Assembly (NCBI GenBank): GCA_026710795.1
Contig: JAPOQK010000024.1
Coordinates: forward strand, 1 to 64,000
Source: Candidatus Poribacteria bacterium
GTDB taxonomy: Bacteria; Poribacteria; WGA-4E; WGA-3G
Direction: 5' to 3'
DNA length: 64,000 bases
The notes under the pieces were generated by a model, which saw only the letters and a program-made list of their open reading frames with translations, searched no databases and was not told the origin of the DNA. The translations under genes and the position numbers were made by a program. Shown here piece by piece: positions 56,513 through 62,582 of the stretch; position 1 is the first letter of the stretch, and every line of letters starts with the position of its first letter.

Positions 56513-56540
56513 GAAGGGCAGACATAATGTTGCCCTTTTT
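56513..56540 (+). terminator. Intrinsic terminator of the H-K operon
   Basis: AAGGGCAGACA, TAA, TGTTGCCCTT: a 10-bp stem with one bulged G, then TTTAATT. Located 18 bp after the stop of gene K. Confidence 0.7.
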
Positions 56541-56549
56541 AATTGAAAG

Positions 56550-56578
56550 TTGACATTTCATCCTCTCTGTGACATACT
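56550..56578 (+). promoter_or_regulatory. sigma70 promoter of pseudogene L
   Basis: TTGACA (56550-56555), 17-bp spacer, CATACT (56573-56578), just after the operon terminator. It would start transcription near 56585, about 26 bases before the ATG of L. Confidence 0.6.
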
Positions 56579-56610
56579 TAAAAACGTATTACCGTAGAGG
56601 ATGTATCCAC

Positions 56611-57197
56611 ATGAAAAAGTCCCTATTTCCTGTTTTATTAGTATTTATACCATTTCTAATATTTATTGTCCCATTACTGGATTCAACCATTGTGATTGAT
56701 TGGAAATCTTTCTTCTGTAGGAGCGACCTCCCGGTCGTGACCAGTAAATCAACGGTATGAATGCCATTAAGGCATTCACCGGGTCGCTCCTTCAAGTAGT
56801 CCTCAGCAAATGGCACTTTATTTATTACAAAGGGTATAACATTCAGTCCAGATGGAAAAATACTTGCAGGCGGGTGTGATAAAGTATGGAATGAGAGATG
56901 AATGCAATCTATATGTGGGATGTAGGAACGGATAAACCCAAGCATATCCTAAAGGGACATAAAGGAGGTGTCAATAGTGTTGTATTCAATCCAGATGGTC
57001 AAACACTTGCAAGTGGAAGCGCAGATAACACTATCCGTCTTTGGGATGTTACTGGAAAACACATGCGGACATTCAAGGGACATACAGGAAATGTCAATAG
57101 TGTTGCCTTCAGTAAAGATGGGAGAACACTCGTAAGCGGTAGTGAGGATGGTACAATCCTATTATGGAACATCACCTCTACTGATAGTACAAAATAG
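56611..57197 (+). pseudogene. WD40 gene L, disrupted by a MITE and frameshifted
   Basis: It keeps its promoter, a GAGG ribosome site and a signal-peptide start (MKKSLFPVLLVF), then is cut by a 191-bp MITE at 56647-56837. Directly after the MITE the text resumes as ITFSPDGKILAGGCDKVW, in another frame that soon stops. A third segment from 56898 reads MWDVGTDKPKHILKGHK and two and a half good blades to the stop at 57197, ending LLWNITSTDSTK. The entry motif and about ten blades are missing, so deletion accompanied or followed the insertion. No anchor domain: it belongs to the A-F class. Confidence 0.8.
56647..56837. mobile_element. MITE family 1, intact copy inside gene L
   Basis: 191 bp, identical in length to the copy at 30506. 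Terminal repeats ATACCATTTCTAATA and the complement of the right end TTATTACAAAGGGTAT. It contains the same boxes and the TGTAGGAGCGACCTCCCG...GGGTCGCTCC palindrome. It lies between the signal-peptide codons and the first remaining blade of L. Confidence 0.8.
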
Positions 57198-57210
57198 TAG
57201 ACATTAGCAC

Positions 57211-57909
57211 TTATTGCAAAGTACCTACCAATTCCGTGAAATCTTCCACCGTCACATCAGGTTGAAACTGTGTATTCTCGTAAGGTAAATTGTAGCGATT
57301 GACAAACGCACCACGATAACCACACGCCCGCGCACCCATGATGTCAAACGAATTGGCAGATACCATCAAGCATTCACTAACTTCAAGATCCAGTTTCCCC
57401 GCTGCACCCCGATAGACAGCAGGATGCGGTTTAAACGCACCAACAGACGTAACCGAAATTACATTATCAAAATCCCACTCAACCCGTTGTGTAACAAGAT
57501 ATTCCAAAAACTCAGGATCCCCGTTTGATAACACAACTAACTGAAATTTTGATTGAAGCCGATCAAGTGCATGTAACACTTCAGGAAAGGGAGATAGATG
57601 TTGCCAACCTTGCATAAACTCTTTTACCGTATCGGAAGAAGCATCAATCAGGTTTCGTTTGAGGGTGTAATGCAGTGCACGTCTTACAGTTTCCAGATAA
57701 CCACTATGTCCAAGCATCATTATCGTATCTTGATACTGCTCAATTCGCTGTCTGTATCTCCACTGTTCCCAAAATTCATCTGCTGATACATTAATAATAT
57801 CACGGGTATCTAACGATTTTTGGATGAACGGCGTAAGGCTACCACCTAAATCCAATATTGTCCCGAAAAGGTCAAAAGTAAGTGCTTTTGTGTTTGCGAA
57901 ATTCGTCAT
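57211..57909 (-). CDS. HAD-family hydrolase, haloacid dehalogenase type II-like
   Basis: 232 residues from the ATG at 57909 (AAGGA about 7 bases upstream; the track start at 57924 overlaps this site). HAD motif I LTFDLFGTILD with the nucleophile Asp, motif II VVLSNGDPEF, motif III Lys in GAFKPHPAVYRGAAG, motif IV VSANSFDIMGARACGYRGAF. The SANSFDIMGA wording resembles L-2-haloacid dehalogenases, but phosphatase activity cannot be excluded. Cytoplasmic. It converges with pseudogene L; a palindrome separates it from the upstream oxidoreductase. Confidence 0.85.
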   Translation of the reverse strand: MTNFANTKALTFDLFGTILDLGGSLTPFIQKSLDTRDIINVSADEFWEQWRYRQRIEQYQDTIMMLGHSGYLETVRRALHYTLKRNLIDASSDTVKEFMQGWQHLSPFPEVLHALDRLQSKFQLVVLSNGDPEFLEYLVTQRVEWDFDNVISVTSVGAFKPHPAVYRGAAGKLDLEVSECLMVSANSFDIMGARACGYRGAFVNRYNLPYENTQFQPDVTVEDFTELVGTLQ

Positions 57910-57947
57910 GTCAATCCTTATCATATTACATCCAAAATGGTAGTCTT

Positions 57948-58039
57948 TGTAGGTCGGAGCGAACTTGTGACCTCCGACACGTATTATTTATTTCATTGGG
58001 GTTCACATGTCGGAGGTCGCAAACTCGCTCCGACCTACA
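57948..58039. repeat. 92-bp inverted repeat of the TGTAGGTCGG type
   Basis: Arms at 57948-57980 and 58008-58039 (TGTAGGTCGGAGCGAACTTG and TCGCTCCGACCTACA at the outer ends) pair over about 32 bp with few mismatches around a loop of about 27 bp. It sits between two minus-strand genes and could form a very stable hairpin in their mRNA. Confidence 0.65.
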
Positions 58040-58064
58040 AGAGACTCCAACACTAAATTGACAG

Positions 58065-59093
58065 CTATGATTTTACCGCAACTGTTTTACCAGTTGCCAT
58101 TGCCTCAAATGCAGCGTCAATAACGCGCATCTGATTTATGCAGCTTTCGGGTGAGATCCGGTGAGGTTGTCCTGTTTCCAAACATTCGCACATGTGCTCA
58201 AGTTGCATTGCAAACTGATTAACAGGATCAATATCAATCACTTTACGACCATCTCTGTTCTGTAGAACAATATTAACCGGAGAACCTCCATTATTCCACG
58301 CGGCATCAATTCTAAGCATGCCACCTAAACCTGCCATTTCAGCATACTGACCACCAGCACAATTAAAACCTGTAGAAATCTGTGCAGTCTTTTCACCGGG
58401 GAATTCTAATAATAGATATGAACCATCGTCCACTTCTAATCCCGCTTGAGACACACCAGATACCCGAAGCGGTTCAGCACCAAACATAAACCGCGCATGG
58501 TGGATATTGTAGCACGCCAAATCGTAGATACTACCACCACCTTTTGCTTTGTTAAATCGCCAGTTCGCTTCAGGTTTACGGGATTCAGGACCGCCGCCAC
58601 CGCCACCTGTACAGAAGGTGCTGCGGAGTGTCATAAACTCACCAATTGCACCAGAATCCACTAACTCCTTCGCTTTGATATGCATAGGATGGTGGCGAAA
58701 CTTAAACGCTTCTGCAACAAGAATATCGTTCTCCAAGGCAGCACCAACGAATGCCTCTGCTTCTGCTGCTGTTGATGTGAACGGTTTTTCACACAATATC
58801 GCTTTAACCTGACGGGATTCGGATATTTGTATACCTACCTTTGAGTGAAACGCACCCCACGTGCAGATGACTGCAATATCCAAATCTTCTGATTCTAACA
58901 TTTCATCTAAGGAGAGATAACGATTCTCCTCCGGAACATTGAATTGCTCACCGAAGCCTTTTAATGCACCTTCTGACACATCATGAATTGCTGCCAACTC
59001 AACACTCGGAGCATGCTGACAGGCACCACCATGGGCACGAGCAATTCCGCCTGTCCCAACCAAACCGACTTGGTATTTTCCATTTTTTGGCAT
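58065..59093 (-). CDS. Gfo/Idh/MocA family oxidoreductase
   Basis: 342 residues. Rossmann segment YQVGLVGTGGIARAHGGACQ, the signature LCEKPFTSTAAEAEAFVGAA with the conserved Lys-Pro, and the C-terminal GGGSIYDLACYNIHHARFMF region. A Gly-rich stretch TGGGGGGPESRKPE is unusual but typical of flexible loops. Substrate unknown. GAGGA precedes the ATG. It lies 22 bp after the sulfotransferase-like gene, so the two probably form one unit. Confidence 0.88.
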   Translation of the reverse strand: MPKNGKYQVGLVGTGGIARAHGGACQHAPSVELAAIHDVSEGALKGFGEQFNVPEENRYLSLDEMLESEDLDIAVICTWGAFHSKVGIQISESRQVKAILCEKPFTSTAAEAEAFVGAALENDILVAEAFKFRHHPMHIKAKELVDSGAIGEFMTLRSTFCTGGGGGGPESRKPEANWRFNKAKGGGSIYDLACYNIHHARFMFGAEPLRVSGVSQAGLEVDDGSYLLLEFPGEKTAQISTGFNCAGGQYAEMAGLGGMLRIDAAWNNGGSPVNIVLQNRDGRKVIDIDPVNQFAMQLEHMCECLETGQPHRISPESCINQMRVIDAAFEAMATGKTVAVKS

Positions 59094-59115
59094 ATCTGTT
59101 CCTCACTAATATAGA

Positions 59116-59859
59116 TTATTGGGGTTCTGATGTTAATGTATAACCGTTTTTAACTATTGCCTCTCGTAAAAAATCAAAAGGAAGTTCACAAGGTTCTTCA
59201 ACTCTCTTCCAACGTTCTACTGCCTCTGGTCGCACAATTATTCGTCCTAATGAAAAACCTAAAAATGATTCAAGACGTTTGAGTGTTTCTTCCTGTTTAA
59301 GCACAAAATCCTCAAAACGGATTTGGATAATATGTTTAGGTATGGGTGTTGCTTTCATCAATTGATATTGATAATACCAAGAAATTGCACGTCTTTCGTA
59401 TATATCATCTGTCTGTTGATAATCAATACCAAAGTCGCGTAAATTATCCGTTTTGTGGCTACCAAGGATACAATCTCTCGGATCACGAATCCAATGTATG
59501 TATCGAATATCGGGAAACATACGCACTATCCAAGGATATACGAGCGTTGTCTCAGGTATCTTCCATCCTTTGTATGCTGATGTGTCTTTCATCACATCAG
59601 CAAGATAAGTGTTGATAAGTTGTTTAAACTCAGGGTCAATCGGCATCGTAAACAGAGGATCGAAATTCCAAGTTAATCCACCTTTCCATTTGACATATTT
59701 TGCCAACACTCGGCAGGCATCGTACATTGCAAATGGGGGGATCTTATCGCCAGATGGATTTAGTTGGCTGCCCATATAAACGCCACTGGCATACAACGTA
59801 TGTGAAATAGCTCGTGTGCCAGAATGCCCGCGACCAATTACTGTGATTAAGGTTTCCAT
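59116..59859 (-). CDS. Sulfotransferase-like protein
   Basis: 247 residues, predicted PAPS-dependent sulfotransferase fold. The 5'-phosphosulfate loop is VIGRGHSGTRAISHTL near the N terminus, and the 3'-phosphate motif is IHWIRDPRDCILGSHKTDNL around residue 115-135. The C-terminal half has QIRFEDFVLKQEETLKRLES, common in this family. The acceptor (carbohydrate or lipid) is unknown. No signal peptide. First gene of a unit with the oxidoreductase at 58065; divergent from the binding-protein gene. Confidence 0.75.
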   Translation of the reverse strand: METLITVIGRGHSGTRAISHTLYASGVYMGSQLNPSGDKIPPFAMYDACRVLAKYVKWKGGLTWNFDPLFTMPIDPEFKQLINTYLADVMKDTSAYKGWKIPETTLVYPWIVRMFPDIRYIHWIRDPRDCILGSHKTDNLRDFGIDYQQTDDIYERRAISWYYQYQLMKATPIPKHIIQIRFEDFVLKQEETLKRLESFLGFSLGRIIVRPEAVERWKRVEEPCELPFDFLREAIVKNGYTLTSEPQ

Positions 59860-60104
59860 ATATTTTTTGACCTAAAACGAACATAGAAATAACTTGCTTA
59901 TTACGGAAATTAATGATAATAATTATAGAAGTTCATTGTGCTGAACGAATCTTATCCTCGTTTTTACTTATGTAAGATAACAAGATGGTGCTGCCGTCAG
60001 CATAAGTTTTTTCATTTTAACAGAAATCTAAAACTAAGAAAAGGTATTTTTGACATTAGAAAAGGAGTATGTATGCTCCTATACCGAAAAAAGGAATATT
60101 ATAT

Positions 60105-61262
60105 ATGCAGAAATCAGCGGTTAAATTATGTTTTATTTTCTCAATGTTGTTAATAATTGTCGGATGTGATAATGTCCAAAAAGTGCTTACACCCAAACCT
60201 GAACCGTCTGTGAAGATCGGTTTTATCGTTGCTGGGGAAAGAGTCACCTATCCGAATGGGGCACAGTTAGCAGTGGATGAAAAAAACCAACAAGGTGGAC
60301 TATTTGGCATGCAGGTTGAATTAATTGGTCATATTAATTCCGAGGCAATTTTGGATACCTCTGTACAATTGACTGAGTCGTTGATTGTTGAAGATGGAAT
60401 TGTTGCGTTGATTGGTCCAAACCGATCCTCACATGCTGCAGTGGTAGGTCCTGTAGCGCAAAAACATCAGATACCTATGGTTACCACAACTGCTACGAAC
60501 CCTAATGTTACCCAAGCTGGTGATTTCGTTTTCATGGCATCCTTCACCGATAGTTTTCAAGGTGCTGTAATGGCACAATTTGCCAAAATGGAACTCGGTA
60601 TCTCAACCGCTGCAATTGTAACACGAAGTGGCGACCTATACACCGAGGGAATATCTGAATTCTTCTCTTCTAATTTTCTCGGACTGGGTGGAAATGTAGT
60701 TTCCCATTTATTCTTTGAAGGTGGTACGGACGATTTCACAGAACAGTTAACGCAGATCGCTGAAATGAAACCAGATGTGCTTTTTACTGCAGGTTTCGCA
60801 CAAGATATTGTCAATATAACTCAACAGGCACGCGCAATTCCTTTGGTAAATTCAAATGGTGAACCAACAGTTTTCCTTGGAGCAGATTCATGGGACAGTG
60901 AACTCGTTTTTGGCGACGAAAATGCCGAAGTTGAAGGAAGCTACTTTAGTGGACACTTCTCACCAGAGACAAATGAACCGATGGCACGCGCTTTTGTGGA
61001 AACTTATGAAGCAATCTACGAATCTACACCAACTGGGGGAGTTGCTGTGAGTTACGATGCTGTAAAACTACTTTTTGAAGCGATTGAACGGGCTGGAAGC
61101 TTAGAAGCGGATGCTATACGCGATCAACTTGCTGCGACAGAAAGCTATATCGGTGCGACAAGTATTGCAAGGTATAACGAAAACCGTCATCCTACGAAAA
61201 GTGCAGTCATATTCACCATCAAAGACGGTAAAAAGCAATTTTATCAACAGATTGATCCATAA
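60105..61262 (+). CDS. Branched-chain amino-acid-type ABC transporter substrate-binding lipoprotein
   Basis: 385 residues from the ATG at 60105 (AAGGA 9 bases upstream; the track start at 60069 would delay the signal). Lipoprotein signal FIFSMLLIIVGCDN with the lipid-accepting Cys. The body is a type 1 periplasmic-binding fold: KIGFIVAGERVTYPNGAQLA, IGPNRSSHAAVVGPVAQKH, MVTTTATNPNVTQ and YDAVKLLFEAIERAG, as in LivJ/LivK-like proteins. No permease or ATPase genes are near, so it may serve a distant transporter or a sensor. Ligand unknown. Confidence 0.88.
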   Translation: MQKSAVKLCFIFSMLLIIVGCDNVQKVLTPKPEPSVKIGFIVAGERVTYPNGAQLAVDEKNQQGGLFGMQVELIGHINSEAILDTSVQLTESLIVEDGIVALIGPNRSSHAAVVGPVAQKHQIPMVTTTATNPNVTQAGDFVFMASFTDSFQGAVMAQFAKMELGISTAAIVTRSGDLYTEGISEFFSSNFLGLGGNVVSHLFFEGGTDDFTEQLTQIAEMKPDVLFTAGFAQDIVNITQQARAIPLVNSNGEPTVFLGADSWDSELVFGDENAEVEGSYFSGHFSPETNEPMARAFVETYEAIYESTPTGGVAVSYDAVKLLFEAIERAGSLEADAIRDQLAATESYIGATSIARYNENRHPTKSAVIFTIKDGKKQFYQQIDP

Positions 61263-61293
61263 ATGTAGCAGGCATAATCCGTATGCCGTTATC

Positions 61294-61496
61294 TATGGTG
61301 ATTTTTGAAATTAATTGGACATTTTACATGTAGGAGCGACCCGGGGAATGCCAATAGGCATTCATACCGTTGATTTCTTGATTTACTGGTCGCGACCCGG
61401 ATGATGCTCCTACAGTATTTATGAGATGCCCAAAAAGGTGCTTCCATCAAAATCATTAACAGTACCAATGTAGAATAATTTCTAAACTTTACCATA
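61294..61496. repeat. MITE-like element, family 2, longer variant
   Basis: The left end TATGGTGATTTTTGAAATTA and the right end CTTTACCATA form imperfect terminal repeats matching family 2. The adjacent GGACATTTTACATGTAGGAG copies the subterminal region of copy a. The core is the TGTAGGAGCGACCCGG type with the CATACCGTTGATTTC box. 203 bp rather than 136. Confidence 0.5.
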
Positions 61497-61876
61497 TATA
61501 AGGTAATAGGCATACTCCTCTACCGTTACTTATTCTATATGCAGCTTTGCAAGAACAAGGTTTCATGGTAATTGGGTAATTTCTTTTTTCAGAAGAATAC
61601 CGAAACAGTTTACAACAAAACACTGTTAAAAAAGAAATCAACAGGTTTGTGAAAATGGGGTGTGTAAATATTTTTGCATCAATTAAACCAACTTTCATGC
61701 TGGCATGCTTATTTTTTCGATGCTGACAAAAAACTGAAAACTGAAAACTACATAAAACATATTGGATATATATTGTTCCAAAATCCACAACCCCTTCCAA
61801 CCCTCAATAACACGTGTTATAATACTATCACTATGAAAAACACAACAACCCACAAATCCAACATCGCCGTATTCGT

Positions 61877-61930
61877 AGGTCGGAGCGAGCAAAGCGAACT
61901 ACGACATCTTACATTCTGTAGAAGCGACCT
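61877..61930. repeat. REP-like palindrome pair
   Basis: CGTAGGTCGGAGCGAGCAAA followed by GCGAACTACGACATCTTACA and TGTAGAAGCGACC; the same order of units as at 26279-26340. Confidence 0.5.
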
Positions 61931-61949
61931 CGGACAAATAGCTAAAAAC

Positions 61950-62090
61950 AAAAGATACAGTTTTTCAAATTTTTTAAGACACAGTAACCCTGTGAAAACA
62001 ACCCATAAACCCAGACAGACACAACAACGAGATCACAACACAGTAAAGATACAGTCATGTAAAAAAAGGCGCAAAACTGTATCTTTTTTT
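61950..62090 (+). ncRNA. Tandem structured element E1 (possible RNA leader)
   Basis: About 140 nt, strongly similar to E2 at 62286-62424. It opens with AAAAGATACAG, has the conserved box GAAAACAACCCATAAA and GATCACAACAC, and ends in a terminator hairpin. The opening box can pair with the same 3' arm as the terminator stem, giving two mutually exclusive pairings. It could be an attenuator, a small RNA or a short mobile repeat with inverted ends. Confidence 0.4.
62045..62090 (+). terminator. Terminator hairpin of element E1
   Basis: Stem AAAGATACAGT / ACTGTATCTTT (11 bp, perfect), 20-base loop, followed by a run of T. The base pairs differ from E2 by a compensatory change. Confidence 0.6.
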
Positions 62091-62112
62091 ACGGAGGAAA
62101 ATAACACAATTC

Positions 62113-62143
62113 GTAGGTCGGAGCAAGCGAAGTGACCTACGAC
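62113..62143. repeat. REP-like palindrome
   Basis: GTAGGTCGGAGCAAGCGAAG then TGACCTACGAC; imperfect palindrome of the common type, between E1 and the 97-bp inverted-repeat element. Confidence 0.5.
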
Positions 62144-62150
62144 AGTATAT

Positions 62151-62247
62151 TAACCCAAGTTGCTACCTAAAAAATATTAGACAGGTGGGATACTATTTTA
62201 ATCAAAAAAAGGCATTATTCTCGAAAATATTGTAGCAACTTGGGTTA
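62151..62247. repeat. 97-bp inverted-repeat element
   Basis: Perfect 16-bp ends TAACCCAAGTTGCTAC and GTAGCAACTTGGGTTA enclose 65 bp of AT-rich sequence without coding capacity. It looks like a third, very small terminal-inverted-repeat element; only one copy is in the window. Confidence 0.6.
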
Positions 62248-62285
62248 TATTAGACAATTCAAAAATAGACAAAATCAAGCAAAAC

Positions 62286-62424
62286 AAAAGATACCAAATT
62301 TAAATTTTTTCATAGTGAAAAAACCGATGAAAACAACCCATAAATCCAGTCTGGGACTACCACTAGATCACAACACCAAAAAGATACCGTTATGTAAAAA
62401 AAAACACCATACGGTATCTTTTTT
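62286..62424 (+). ncRNA. Tandem structured element E2 (possible RNA leader)
   Basis: Second copy of E1, 159 nt before gene M. AAAAGATACC at the 5' end, the shared boxes, and a terminal hairpin. Reading through it, E1 and E2 could both encode a ~33-residue peptide (MKTTHK...DHNT.KI..CKK...TVSF), but neither has a ribosome site and most differences change amino acids, so an RNA or DNA role is more likely than a peptide. Confidence 0.4.
62378..62424 (+). terminator. Terminator hairpin of element E2
   Basis: Stem AAAAAGATACCGT / ACGGTATCTTTTT (13 bp, perfect) with a 20-base loop and a T tract. Relative to E1, the A-T pair is replaced by C-G on both strands. Confidence 0.6.
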
Positions 62425-62582
62425 ATGATGGAGAAATTCAATGAAATTACAAGATAAACAATTCACAGTCAAATATGATGTCCGAAGTCTTGGGCATGGT
62501 GTTTCCATCTCTTCTTTATGCAAAAAACTTTACACACCCGTGAAAATGAACTGTTTTTAATCACATAAGGAGATATACCGCC

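Larger units (their letters stand above)
61263..62582. other. 1.3-kb repeat-rich gap before WD40 gene M
   Basis: No confident gene. From left to right: a MITE-like element (61294-61496), a possible -10 box TATAAT at 61818 before a partial copy of the tandem element (ATGAAAAACACAACAACC at 61833), a REP palindrome (61877-61930), tandem element E1 (61950-62090), another REP palindrome (62113-62143), a 97-bp inverted-repeat element (62151-62247), tandem element E2 (62286-62424), and a 39-codon ORF at 62441-62560 with GGAG 7 bases upstream that I cannot identify. The track ORF 61674-62135 runs through these repeats and is rejected. Confidence 0.55.

Noticed and set aside
61674-62135. 153-codon ORF on the plus strand
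   Set aside because: It runs through a REP palindrome and element E1, has no ribosome site and an implausible Lys/Thr/Gln-rich product. It is an accident of repeat sequence.
61983-62425. Leader peptides MKTTHK...DHNT.KI..CKK...TVSF as a Lys-tRNA attenuator
   Set aside because: No Shine-Dalgarno before either start and most E1/E2 differences are non-synonymous, so conservation is explained better by RNA or DNA structure than by a translated peptide.
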